64,000 nucleotides of DNA from CAVQCX01 sp963711095 (GTDB lineage: Bacteria > Pseudomonadota > Gammaproteobacteria > Chromatiales > Chromatiaceae). Below the pieces are notes generated by a model, which saw only the letters and a program-made list of their open reading frames with translations, made no database searches and was not told where the DNA came from. Made by a program: the position numbers and the translations under genes. Positions 36,355-44,572 of this stretch are shown here, piece after piece. Positions within the stretch are counted from its first letter, which is position 1, and the number at the start of each line of letters is the position of its first letter. Where the stretch lies: the NCBI GenBank assembly GCA_963711095.1, contig CAVQCX010000038.1:310001-374000 (forward strand). Direction: 5' to 3'.

Positions 36355-37017
36355 TCATTCGGCGAGGCCGCCGTTGACGTGCAGCAGGCGCTGCAGCTCG
36401 GCGTTACCGTTGAGGGTCGCCCGCGCCAGCGGGGTTCGACCCTGCGCGTCTCGGACGTTGACGTCCGCCCCCCGGGCGATCAGTAGCTTGGCAAGCACGC
36501 GCTCCCCGCGCTGAGTGGCCGCCAGCAGCGGGGTGTCGCCGGCCGCATCCTTGCCGTTGATGTCCGCTCCCTGCTTGACCAGGAAGGCGATGACGTCCCG
36601 GTCGGCGACATTGCGCTCGACCACGCCGTGCAGCATGGCCGTCGGATCGAAACGGGCGCCGCGTTTGACCAGCAGCTCGGCCACCTGGGTCCGGCCGGTC
36701 ATGACGGCCCAGTAGATCGGCGTGTGTCCTTTCCGGTCGGGTGCGTCGATCGCGGCCCCGTTGTCCAGCAGCATCCGCACGATCACGATTTGCCCCATCC
36801 GGGCAGCGACGTGCAGGGGTGTCTGCCCATCGATGCTCGGGGCGTTGATATCGGTGCCCCAGTGGATGTGGCGTGCGATCTGGTCGAGGTCGCCGCGCTC
36901 GATCGCGGGATAGAGTCCGATGGTCGGGCGGTCCGGCTGGCTGCATCCACCGAGGCTGACCAGCAGTGCCAGGGTCAAGCAGCGTCGGAGGCGGCGGATG
37001 TGTGCGTGCCGGGGCAT
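36355..37017 (-). CDS. Ankyrin-repeat lipoprotein
   Basis: 220 residues. A leader with lipobox LVSLGGC puts the mature Cys near residue 25. Then about five ankyrin repeats with the TPLHVAA and TPIYWAV type motifs, e.g. DGQTPLHVAARMGQ, KGHTPIYWAVMTG, AGDTPLLAATQRG and QGRTPLARATLNG. A membrane-anchored periplasmic protein-binding scaffold; partner unknown. ATG 37017 directly precedes the leader. Confidence 0.85.
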   Translation of the reverse strand: MPRHAHIRRLRRCLTLALLVSLGGCSQPDRPTIGLYPAIERGDLDQIARHIHWGTDINAPSIDGQTPLHVAARMGQIVIVRMLLDNGAAIDAPDRKGHTPIYWAVMTGRTQVAELLVKRGARFDPTAMLHGVVERNVADRDVIAFLVKQGADINGKDAAGDTPLLAATQRGERVLAKLLIARGADVNVRDAQGRTPLARATLNGNAELQRLLHVNGGLAE

Positions 37018-37349
37018 GGCTCGTCGCAATCTGTATTGGGCGGGTACAGGGCCGGGAAGCGGTCGACGCAAATGGCTGGCACCGACGATCCCTCGCCCTG
37101 CCCCTGGGTCATGACCGCCGGGACGAGCGCTGCGTCCCGAAACCAGCGGCGGGTGGCCCGGATGGTAAACCGCCTGTCCGCGCCGCTGCAACCTCCGGGG
37201 GCGTCCGCTGTCCAATGGGCTGCCGGGAGCCCGTATCACAGGGTAAGCAGCTGGCCGGTCAGGGCAATTTATGGTTAAATTTCGCTCACTTGGACTGAGT
37301 CCGGGCAAATCGCGGGCGCAGATCCGGGTCAGCAAGGGTTTCTCGAAAG

Positions 37350-38312
37350 ATGAGCACCGCGTACAACGCTTGGCGGCTTTCCATGGGCTCTCCCGCTCGC
37401 TGGGCGATCGTCCTGCTGTTCAGCGTCTGCACGGCTCTGTCGCAGGCCCGGGCGGCGGCCACTCACCCTGCCTATCTCGGTGAGCGCTTGGCTTATACGG
37501 CCTCGTACGAGGGGCTGTTGTCGGGCGGCTCGCGGCTTGACATCGCCGATGTGCTGATCACCACCGATGCCCAGCCGACCCCCTTCAATGGCGAAACGGC
37601 CTACAAGACATCCCTGGTCGCCTCTTCGGAGGCCCACGGCGCGCTTGAGCGCTTCTATCGGTTTCGCTATGAATACAGCAGCCTGCTGAGCACTGACCTG
37701 CGCCGCTCGCTGCTGTTCGAGCAGCGCAAGGGCGAGGACGACGCGCACCACACCGTGGTCTGGTTCGATTGGAAGCACGATCAGCTCGCCAAGTTCAGGA
37801 AGGCCGATGGCGATAGAGCCCCGGCTACTGGGACGCCGGGCCTGCGTGTGCTTGCGCAGATCGGACTCGCGGCCGATGCCTCGCAGTACGAGGCCCATAC
37901 GGTCAAGGGCTTGGCGTTTCCGGATCGCATGCTCGACCGGCTCTCCCTGCTGCAGGTGCTGAGGGTGCAGGACTTCGACCGGGTCAGCTCGCTCAAGGTG
38001 CCGGTCTCGGACGGCAAGTCCCTGCTCGAATATCGCGTCCAGCTGGTCGGGCGGGAGCCCCTGGAGGTTGATGGGCGCAGCTGGCAGACCTTTCACCTTC
38101 GACTCACAGCCTTTGACCTGGTCAAGGGGGCCGATTCCGGTCAGGCGCCGGTGGACGTCTGGCTGGCTGCGGACCAGGCCCATACGCCGGTACGCTTCCT
38201 GACCCAGCACAAGCTCGGGCGGTTCGACGTCCGGTTGAGAACGGCGATGGCGACGACCCTGGGGGCGGCGGCCAGTCGGCACGCCGCGAGGCTCGCCGCA
38301 CAGGGGCTCTGA
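37350..38312 (+). CDS. DUF3108-family exported protein
   Basis: 320 residues. Signal peptide (WAIVLLFSVCTALSQARAA) then LGERLAYTASYEGLLSGGSR, the typical DUF3108 opening, and a beta-rich body ending AADQAHTPVRFLTQHKLGRF. Members are periplasmic or outer-membrane-associated proteins of unknown function. ATG at 37350 or 37383 (MGSPAR); the second leaves a shorter leader. Confidence 0.78.
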   Translation: MSTAYNAWRLSMGSPARWAIVLLFSVCTALSQARAAATHPAYLGERLAYTASYEGLLSGGSRLDIADVLITTDAQPTPFNGETAYKTSLVASSEAHGALERFYRFRYEYSSLLSTDLRRSLLFEQRKGEDDAHHTVVWFDWKHDQLAKFRKADGDRAPATGTPGLRVLAQIGLAADASQYEAHTVKGLAFPDRMLDRLSLLQVLRVQDFDRVSSLKVPVSDGKSLLEYRVQLVGREPLEVDGRSWQTFHLRLTAFDLVKGADSGQAPVDVWLAADQAHTPVRFLTQHKLGRFDVRLRTAMATTLGAAASRHAARLAAQGL

Positions 38313-38381
38313 GCGTTTCGGTGTGCGATTTCACATCATGAGCCCGGCGTGGGGCCGGTGCTCCGCGGCGGGAGTCCACGG

Positions 38382-38879
38382 ATGAGGTTGATCGATTCGG
38401 CTCGGCGCCGTTTCCTGCGCAGCTCATGCCTGGCCGCCTTGATGGCGCCCTTTGCCGCGCGCGCCAGCGCCCCGGCGCAGCCGATACAGGCCAGCGACCA
38501 GGCGCCGGGGGCGGGCGGTGTCGCGCACCGGCTCGTTTACCAGTGCAACCAGGGCGAGGCCGCCTACTATCGCTCCCTGGTGTTCTCGGTGAGCCAGCTC
38601 AAGGACAAGCACGCCGACAACATCGACATCGTGGTCACGGCCTACGGACCGGGCATCCACCTGCTCGCCAAGCGGCCCAAGCGCCCAGTCCCTCCCGACG
38701 TGGTGGAGAAGCTCGGCTACCTGGACCTGTTCGGCGTCCGGTTCCATGCCTGTGGCAACACCCTGCATGCGCTGGGCTGGGACAAGGCCGACTTGCTCGA
38801 TTTCGTCGAGGTCGTGCCGATCGGCGCCGAAGACCTGATGCTGCTTCAGGAGCAGGGCTACAGCTATCTCAGCTGGTGA
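38382..38879 (+). CDS. Tat-exported DsrE-like protein
   Basis: 165 residues. A twin-arginine leader SARRRFLRSSCLAAL is followed by a DsrE/F-like alpha/beta fold (HRLVYQCNQGEAAYYRSL; NIDIVVTAYGPGIHLL; FHACGNTLHALGW). One cysteine, in FHACGNT, occupies the position of the DsrE active cysteine. Cytoplasmic DsrE proteins carry sulfur; a Tat-exported version suggests a periplasmic sulfur or thiol role, which is inference. Start 38382 chosen to place the RR motif near the N-terminus. Confidence 0.8.
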   Translation: MRLIDSARRRFLRSSCLAALMAPFAARASAPAQPIQASDQAPGAGGVAHRLVYQCNQGEAAYYRSLVFSVSQLKDKHADNIDIVVTAYGPGIHLLAKRPKRPVPPDVVEKLGYLDLFGVRFHACGNTLHALGWDKADLLDFVEVVPIGAEDLMLLQEQGYSYLSW

Positions 38880-38924
38880 CGGCGAGCCCGCGGCGCCCGT
38901 GCTCCGTCCCGGGGCGTGTGCGGC

Positions 38925-39055
38925 CTAGGAGCCTGTCGGACTTAGGCTTCTTGGAAATCGTAACAAATTGAAATATAAAGAATTCTCAAAATTGCACCAA
39001 AATAGTGATTCTTTATAAATCAATGACTTGCAGAGAAAGTCCGACAGGCTCCTAG
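38925..39055. mobile_element. 131-bp MITE with 19-bp perfect inverted ends
   Basis: CTAGGAGCCTGTCGGACTT at 38925-38943 is repeated in inverted form at 39037-39055. The 93 bp between are AT-rich and non-coding. The outer CTAG (or TA) could be the duplicated target. Its right end contains the TAG stop codon (39052-39054) of the neighbouring minus-strand gene. No transposase with these ends is in the window. Confidence 0.85.
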
Positions 39056-39414
39056 ATATGGGAGGCCAGCCATTTTCTGAACTGGGCCGCCATGATCTCG
39101 CCCTTCTCGTTGTGTACCCCGTGATCGACCATCAGCTGGTAGGCCTCGGCCAGCTCCCTGCGCAGGATCGCCGCGTCGCGCCGGGCCTCCGGGCTGAATC
39201 CGCCCGCGATAGCCAGATCAATGGCGGCGACCGAATCGGCGTCGCCCCACCATTCATCGGAGTCGAGCTGCGAGACACCGGCGTCGAGGTCGCGCTCGAC
39301 CGCCGCAGCCGCCAGCATCGCCAGGTTGGCATGGTAGACCTGACCGTACTTGCGCAGCAGCTGCTCTACCCGGCCCAGTTGCCCTTTCACCGCCTGGATC
39401 TCTGTCCCCGTCAC
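39052..39414 (-). CDS. Unknown 120-aa protein ending inside a MITE
   Basis: Helical soluble protein: MTGTEIQAVKGQLGRVEQLL, LAMLAAAAVERDLDAGV, and RRELAEAYQLMVDHGVHNEKG. No known domain recognised. Its stop codon lies in the right inverted end of the MITE, so the original C-terminus was probably different. The start overlaps the stop of the MnmM-like gene by 4 bp (ATGA), which suggests co-transcription with the two tRNA-modification genes. Confidence 0.65.
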   Translation of the reverse strand: MTGTEIQAVKGQLGRVEQLLRKYGQVYHANLAMLAAAAVERDLDAGVSQLDSDEWWGDADSVAAIDLAIAGGFSPEARRDAAILRRELAEAYQLMVDHGVHNEKGEIMAAQFRKWLASHI

Positions 39415-40091
39415 CCTGCAACTGTATCAGCCCGGGCCGGTCTCTTCCCGGCGCCGCAGGTGTCTGCCACGGCCTTTTCCATGCAGATCAGCAGGGGCGG
39501 GGATCGGCGGCCGGGCAAGGGCGCTGCCGGCTGCACGGCATAGCCCCGGAGCGCCAGCGCGCACGCCCAGCCGCGCACCGCCTCGGCCTCCTCGGCACCG
39601 CCGGGGTGTCCCGTGTAGGCGAGCAGACTCAGGCGCCCCCCGGGTGCGAGCAGCCTGCGCATGGCGCCCAGCGCCTCCAGGGTGCTGTCGGTCCGGGTCC
39701 GGATACGCCGGTCGCCTCCCGGAAGGTAGCCCAGGTTCATCATCATCCCTTTGATGCTTTCCCGGCACCGGGCCGGGAGCTGCTCTGCCATGAGCGCGTG
39801 GTCGGACAGCATCAGCCGGGTCTGCGCCAGCTGGCCGGCGCGCGCAAGCCGCTGGCGAGCGATCTCCAGGGCCCCCGGCTGGATGTCGAAACCGTAGACC
39901 CGGCCCAGGGGTCCGACGCAGCCGGCGAGAAACAGCGTGTCCCGGCCGTTGCCCACGGTGGCGTCCAGCGCCCAGTCTCCCGGGCCCAGCACCGCCCCGA
40001 CGAAGGCCTGCGCCTGGATGACCAGCCGCCGGCCGTGGCCCCCGGACAGCGGCCGCTCGGCATCTCGCGCATCCGGGCCCGGCGGAGTCAC
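39411..40091 (-). CDS. mnmM: MnmM (YtqB)-like SAM methyltransferase
   Basis: 226 residues. Class I methyltransferase with DATVGNGRDTLFLAG (motif I), VYGFDIQPGALEIARQRL and the family signature MNLGYLPGGDRRI, plus LAYTGHPGG. These match the YtqB family, whose B. subtilis member methylates nm5s2U34 to mnm5s2U34 in tRNA. The start is GTG 40091, overlapping the TGA stop of the MnmC(o)-like gene by four bases (GTGA), so the two are translationally coupled. It could equally be an rRNA methylase, but the neighbour favours MnmM. Confidence 0.75.
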   Translation of the reverse strand: MTPPGPDARDAERPLSGGHGRRLVIQAQAFVGAVLGPGDWALDATVGNGRDTLFLAGCVGPLGRVYGFDIQPGALEIARQRLARAGQLAQTRLMLSDHALMAEQLPARCRESIKGMMMNLGYLPGGDRRIRTRTDSTLEALGAMRRLLAPGGRLSLLAYTGHPGGAEEAEAVRGWACALALRGYAVQPAAPLPGRRSPPLLICMEKAVADTCGAGKRPARADTVAG

Positions 40092-41167
40092 CGGGCGCGC
40101 CCCGCATAGCGCTCGATGTTCACCCGGGCCGGCAGCGCCGCGCCCTGCTCCAGATGGTCCGCCAGCGCCTCGGCCCAGCCGGGGATCTGCAGCGAGCCCT
40201 TGGACCCGAAGCCGTTGAAGATCCATAGACCCGGCTGGCCTGGGTGGACACCGATGAAAGGTGCGTTGTCGAGGGTACCGGGACGGACCCCGGCGCGGTG
40301 CGCGAGCACCCGAGCCCCGCTGAGCATGACCAGGCCCGGCAGGTCGCGCATCAGGGTCTCCCGCCCACGATCGCTCGGCGCCTGGTCGAGGCGGTCCCAG
40401 TCGTAGGTGGCGCCCAGGCGAAAGCGCCGCCCCCCGAGGGGCAGCAGCCAACGGCCTGCGCTCAGGATCTGCTCGGGCGGGGGCCCGTCGGACTCCGCGG
40501 TCAGGATCTCTCCCTTGGCGGGCTGGAACGGCAGCCAGGCCCACCAGGGATCGGTCATGGCCTGGTAGCCCTGGCAGCAGATAACCCGGGCCGCCCTGAG
40601 ACCGGCGCACTCAATGAGCCCCGCCCGCGGGCGGATATCGGCGGCTCCGGCGTGCGAGTGCAGCAGCCGACCCTGCCGGCGCAGGTGCTCGCCCATGTGA
40701 TCAATCAGTGCGCCTATGTCCAGATAACCGGTGCGCCGCTGCACCAGGCTGCCCAGCGGATCCAGGACGCCAGGCCCGGCCAGGCCCGGGGCCAGCCGCC
40801 CGCCCAGGTAAGGTGCATAGGCCGGATCGGCAAGGCGCCGCTCGGCGAGCCCCGCCTCGGCGGAGGACCGCAACAGTCGCAGCAGGGGAATCCGGTGCAG
40901 CAGCCTCTGGCCGAGGCGTGCCTCCAAAACGGCATAGGTCCGCTCGGCGACCGGCAGCAGCCGCTCGACATCCGCCGTCTTGGCCAGCCGGCGGCCGGTC
41001 ACCGGGTTGACGAGTCCGGCGGCGACCCGCGAGGCGCTCGAGGCATAGCCGTCGTCGATGACCGCCAGAGACCAGCCGCGCTCAAGGAGGGTCCACGCCA
41101 GCAGGCTGCCAGCCAGACCCTGGCCGATGATCAAGGCATCGAGTATCGGCTGGGCCCCCGTGATCAT
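40088..41167 (-). CDS. MnmC(o)-like FAD-dependent oxidoreductase
   Basis: 359 residues. DAO-type FAD fold with ALIIGQGLAGSLLAWTLLE (GxGxxG) and a C-terminal FAD signature GLWIFNGFGSKGSLQIP. SRVAAGLVNPVTGRR is typical of MnmC oxidase domains, which cleave carboxymethyl from cmnm5s2U. The bifunctional MnmC of E. coli fuses this to a methyltransferase; here only the oxidase part is present and a separate methyltransferase follows with overlapping codons. A glycine oxidase ThiO-like role is the main alternative. Confidence 0.75.
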   Translation of the reverse strand: MITGAQPILDALIIGQGLAGSLLAWTLLERGWSLAVIDDGYASSASRVAAGLVNPVTGRRLAKTADVERLLPVAERTYAVLEARLGQRLLHRIPLLRLLRSSAEAGLAERRLADPAYAPYLGGRLAPGLAGPGVLDPLGSLVQRRTGYLDIGALIDHMGEHLRRQGRLLHSHAGAADIRPRAGLIECAGLRAARVICCQGYQAMTDPWWAWLPFQPAKGEILTAESDGPPPEQILSAGRWLLPLGGRRFRLGATYDWDRLDQAPSDRGRETLMRDLPGLVMLSGARVLAHRAGVRPGTLDNAPFIGVHPGQPGLWIFNGFGSKGSLQIPGWAEALADHLEQGAALPARVNIERYAGRAR

Positions 41168-41210
41168 CGCATGCGCTGACTTTGCCGACCGGGCCGGCTG
41201 TGCCGCTGCC

Positions 41211-41903
41211 TCAGAAGTGCAGTTGGTCGGCCAGCGCAGGATCGTCGACGAACGGATTGCGGTTGCCCTGGACTCGGGCAATGCGCCGGCTTCTCTGCCG
41301 CTCGCCCGCATCCGGCGGGTCCTCGGCGTTCCAGCGCTTGAGCAGCGCCCCCTGACCGGGGTAGATCTTTAGCGCGTAACGCGCGCTCATATAGAACATG
41401 GCGCGAGCGATGTCCCCGCGCACCTGGGGGCGCGGCTCGACTTGATGGGCGTCGACCTCGAAGTCGCAACGGCCGTACTCGCGGCGCTCGCCGCTGATCA
41501 TGCCGTAGCGGCGGGCGCCACGCGCCTTGTTGATCCGGCTCAGCGCGGGGAAGATATCGTATAGGTCGGTCTCGATACGATTGAAGTGCGGACTGGTCTC
41601 GCGGCACCGGCTGCGCGTCCCGCAGCCGAGAGACCGCGTCACCCAGGCCATGGGAAACACGTGCTCGGCATCGATTCCGGCGCCTTTTTCCGGTCCGAAA
41701 TGCGCGCCGCAGTAGAGCGTCTCTCCGCCCCGGGGATAGACCTGGCTCCAGAGCAGGTAGAGCGCATGCTTGTACTGGCGCAGCCACGCCGGCTCCTCCG
41801 CCCTGCCGGCCGGGAGCCAGCCCAGGCCGATGGCGACGATCAGGACAGCGCGGGCGCAGCGGCGACACCTGCGATGGGGAGCCCCTGGGGTCGTGATGCT
41901 CAC
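41211..41903 (-). CDS. EndA/NucM-family exported endonuclease I
   Basis: 230 residues. Signal peptide (VLIVAIGLGWLPAGRA), then YCGAHFGPEKGAGIDAEHVFP with the catalytic His of the beta-beta-alpha-metal nuclease, PHFNRIETDLYDIFPALSRIN and FEVDAHQVEPRPQVRGDIAR, all conserved in endonuclease I. Secreted or periplasmic non-specific DNase, used in nutrient recovery or DNA-uptake barriers. Confidence 0.88.
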   Translation of the reverse strand: MSITTPGAPHRRCRRCARAVLIVAIGLGWLPAGRAEEPAWLRQYKHALYLLWSQVYPRGGETLYCGAHFGPEKGAGIDAEHVFPMAWVTRSLGCGTRSRCRETSPHFNRIETDLYDIFPALSRINKARGARRYGMISGERREYGRCDFEVDAHQVEPRPQVRGDIARAMFYMSARYALKIYPGQGALLKRWNAEDPPDAGERQRSRRIARVQGNRNPFVDDPALADQLHF

Positions 41904-42192
41904 TTCGGCAAATCAGCCCTGGCACAGCAGCACTGCCCGATGAAGAGGTGCCCCGGCCAGCTCATCGCCGCCGCTCCCGGTATCGGGCAGACGGCCGCGG
42001 CGTGGCGTCGACGGCTCGCCGGGGCTTTGCAGGCAGGCGCGCCCCCGGCCTGGACCCGAGGGCTGCGCTGATCGCTCGATGCATTCGATCCACTCCGCCG
42101 ACGACACGCTCGCGGCCGGGACACCGCAGTCGGGCAGTATAGCCCGCCCGCGCGTTGGCCCCCATGCGCGCGGTCTGTACGCGGGCGGGAGG

Positions 42193-42576
42193 TCAAAGCC
42201 CCGCGCGGTTGTAGAGTAGGTCGAGCACCAGTTGTATGCCCTCCAGCCCCTGCTCGAGCATGATGTCCAGGGGCGTGACCCCGCCGAGCCTGGGTCCGGG
42301 CGTGGTGATCCACAGGCCCCCGGATGCGGGGCTGTGGGGAAACAGCTTGTGCAGGGCGTTGTCGATCTCCATCAGCAGTGCGACGCGCTGGTAGACATCC
42401 GCGTGCTCGGGCAGTGCACCGCTCAGCCGGTAACGGTTGAGCTCCCGCGTGCCGGTGCCCCCGGGCAGGCCGAGCAGCAAGGGCTGGATCGCTGGAGCGA
42501 CTTCCCAGGTGCCGAGGATCTCCAGGGCGGCCCGGCTCAGATCGATTCGCTCCCGGGCCGAGAGCCCCCCGGTCAT
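42193..42576 (-). CDS. MbcA/ParS/Xre-type antitoxin-like protein
   Basis: 127 residues. The C-terminal part has LFPHSPASGGLWITTPGP, LGGVTPLDIMLEQG and GIQLVLDLL, the pattern of the MbcA/ParS/Xre antitoxin toxin-binding domain (DUF2384). The N-terminal part (SARERIDLSRAALEILGTWE) may be the DNA-binding helix bundle. Partners are normally RES-domain ADP-ribosyl or NAD-consuming toxins, but no such gene lies on either side. An orphan regulator or remnant is likely. Confidence 0.75.
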   Translation of the reverse strand: MTGGLSARERIDLSRAALEILGTWEVAPAIQPLLLGLPGGTGTRELNRYRLSGALPEHADVYQRVALLMEIDNALHKLFPHSPASGGLWITTPGPRLGGVTPLDIMLEQGLEGIQLVLDLLYNRAGL

Positions 42577-42778
42577 GGCGGACCCGCGTGGCCGGATATC
42601 ACAGGGGCCGGTCGGCGATGCCGGGGAAGCTCCGGCGTGTGCGCCCGCTGCCCGGTCTGGGAGCGCGAGTGTCTCAGGGCACAGCGGTGAGGGACGATGG
42701 CCCGGCGCGCGCCGTCCGCCCGGGCGGCTTCGAGAGCCCGACAGCGCGATCCCCGGCGAAGCGGGCCGAGCGGATCGC

Positions 42779-43078
42779 TCATTCGAGGAATTGAAACCCG
42801 ACTCGCATCAGGCCCGGCTCCATGGGCTGTTTCCAGGTCAGCTCCGACAGTACCGGGGCGAGCTGGCCGATCTTGACCCGGCAGCGGTCGCCGAGGTTGA
42901 GGTCGTCGCGCTCGTGGGTGATGAGACTGCAGCCCGATACCGGCGATTCCTCGATGATCAGGGCGACGAAAACGGGGCTGAACTCGGCGGCATCGGCATC
43001 CAGCGACACCTGGGCGTATTCCATGGGGTCGGGCCTGAAGCGAAGGTGCTTGCGGGATGGGTGTTCTTCCGGGCTCAT
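42779..43078 (-). CDS. PilZ-like small protein
   Basis: 99 residues. RKHLRFRP at the N-terminus could be the RxxxR c-di-GMP motif, ESPVSGC the second motif, and LGDRCRVKIG plus RVGFQFLE the beta-barrel end typical of PilZ domains. The match is loose: the D/NxSxxG motif is imperfect. If it is PilZ, it would be a c-di-GMP adaptor. ATG 43078 is the first start giving this N-terminus. Confidence 0.5.
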   Translation of the reverse strand: MSPEEHPSRKHLRFRPDPMEYAQVSLDADAAEFSPVFVALIIEESPVSGCSLITHERDDLNLGDRCRVKIGQLAPVLSELTWKQPMEPGLMRVGFQFLE

Positions 43079-43191
43079 ACCCTGGCTCCTCGGTGATTGA
43101 ATGTCGCTACGAAGTCTAGCAGTTGGCTCGGCGGGGCCGCCTCGTGGCCGTCTGAGCGCGGCCTCTGGCAGGATCGCTCCGCCGCGCGGGC

Positions 43192-43812
43192 TCATTGGCC
43201 AAGCGAGCGCCGCGCAGCCAGGCCGGCGTCCAGCAGCTCCCGGGTGACGGGCAGGTCAAGACCGACCTGCGCGAAGATGGTGGCGAGCAGGCGCGCGAAG
43301 GGGCCGTCGGTGGCGGCCTCGGGCTCGCTCTCGAAGCATTCGGCGTAGGCCTTGGCCAGGACGCCGATGAGCTCGCACAGCGGCAGGATGTCGGTGGTCG
43401 AGGACCCCGGAGGGGTGAGGATGGCCGAGCAGCTGTCCGTCAGACGGGCCAGCTCGCGCTCCAGCGCCTGCAGATAGGCGTCGCTGTAGCCGTGGCCGAA
43501 GGTATCGGATGTGGTCAGCTCGCCGAGCAGAAGGGCCTTGTCGGCCGCAGGTACCCGGGAAATGGCTTGCCGCAGGCCGGTGGCCAGCTGGGCCATTTCC
43601 ATCAGCTCCGGAGAGAACGAGCGCGCGGGTCTGCTCCTTTGCTCGGCGAGCTCGCTGCGGATGCCTGCCAACCGAGGCGTGAGCTCCTGGCTGAGCACCA
43701 GCACGAAGATGCGCCGCCACTCCTCGTCGCCGAGCCCAAGCACGCCGAGGGCGTGCGAGATGATGCCGTCCAGCGCCTCGTCGGGAAGGGGTCTGTCCTG
43801 TCGGCTGTGCAT
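43192..43812 (-). CDS. Unknown 206-aa protein
   Basis: Soluble and mostly helical: LDGIISHALGVLGLGDEEWR, LVLSQELTPRLAGIRSEL, and a long C-terminal helical part around ALERELARLTDSCSAIL and LCELIGVLAKAYAECFE. No signal peptide, no recognised domain. Codon use matches the core genes, so it is likely real. Just downstream on the same strand is the PilZ-like gene; upstream is a methyltransferase fragment. Confidence 0.6.
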   Translation of the reverse strand: MHSRQDRPLPDEALDGIISHALGVLGLGDEEWRRIFVLVLSQELTPRLAGIRSELAEQRSRPARSFSPELMEMAQLATGLRQAISRVPAADKALLLGELTTSDTFGHGYSDAYLQALERELARLTDSCSAILTPPGSSTTDILPLCELIGVLAKAYAECFESEPEAATDGPFARLLATIFAQVGLDLPVTRELLDAGLAARRSLGQ

Positions 43813-43824
43813 CTCGGTCTCCTC

Positions 43825-44043
43825 TCAGGCAGACCCAAGCAGCTGCCCGTGTTCCCGCGCGATCCCGCGGCGCAGCCTCAGAGGCCAGGTGACGGCGCGC
43901 GGGCTGCTTGCTTCTCCCCAGACCCGGGCCCGGCTCGGGGCCTGGCGGGCAAGATATTCGAACAGCGCCGAAGGATGATCCGGACGGAACCGGGCGTATT
44001 GGTCAACCTGGATGGAGAAATGATCCTTGAATCCCTGCCTCAT
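43825..44043 (-). pseudogene. N-terminal fragment of a class I methyltransferase
   Basis: MRQGFKDHFSIQVDQYARFR then PDHPSALFEYLARQAP match the start of SAM-dependent methyltransferases of the trans-aconitate/UbiE-like group, which normally continue WDxATGNGQ. Here the sequence changes after RARVWGE to unrelated residues and stops at 43825. The SAM site is absent, so the piece cannot be an enzyme. Confidence 0.65.
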
Positions 44044-44080
44044 GGGTGCTGGCCCCCCGGGAGGATCGCCGGGACCTCGC

Positions 44081-44383
44081 TCAGTGCCGGAACAGCGCCT
44101 CGGCGGCGTCGCGGACCGCTTGCTCGGACGCTTGCTGAGAGCTGCCGCCCGGCTGGGGCGTCGGCTCGAAGAATTCGCAAAAGTTGGCTTTGGTCTTGTC
44201 GAGCACCGGCTCCGCCATAGGCTCGAGGCAGTCATTCGGCCGACCCGGCGCGTAATGGCGGCAGTTGCGGCAGACCCGCGTCGACTTGCCGCAGCCGGAA
44301 CAGCATTGCTCCCGGCCGAGATCGGCCGCCAGCAGCTCCCGGCCGCAGCTCCAGCAGTGCCCGAGGACGATCGTGTCTGTCAT
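44081..44383 (-). CDS. Zinc-ribbon small protein, unknown function
   Basis: 100 residues with HCWSCGREL, CCSGCGKS, VCRNCRHYAPGRPNDCLEP and NFCEFFEP. Paired cysteines suggest one or two zinc sites. The NCRHY...ANFCEFF arrangement recurs in small conserved gammaproteobacterial proteins of unknown function. ATG 44383. Confidence 0.75.
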   Translation of the reverse strand: MTDTIVLGHCWSCGRELLAADLGREQCCSGCGKSTRVCRNCRHYAPGRPNDCLEPMAEPVLDKTKANFCEFFEPTPQPGGSSQQASEQAVRDAAEALFRH

Positions 44384-44572
44384 GATCCGGCCTCCCGTGG
44401 TTAGGCGTCTGAACCGGGGCTCGTGGGGCCCGCAGCGCGCGGCCTGGTCTCCCGGGCCCGAACGGCTGCTGAAACCCGCTGCGTTGTCCCCAAGCATGCC
44501 ACATCCGACTCGGGTTTGCCGGCTTGGTTGCGCGCGGTCTGTTGGCGACAGCGCTCGGTGCGCCTGCTCCGC

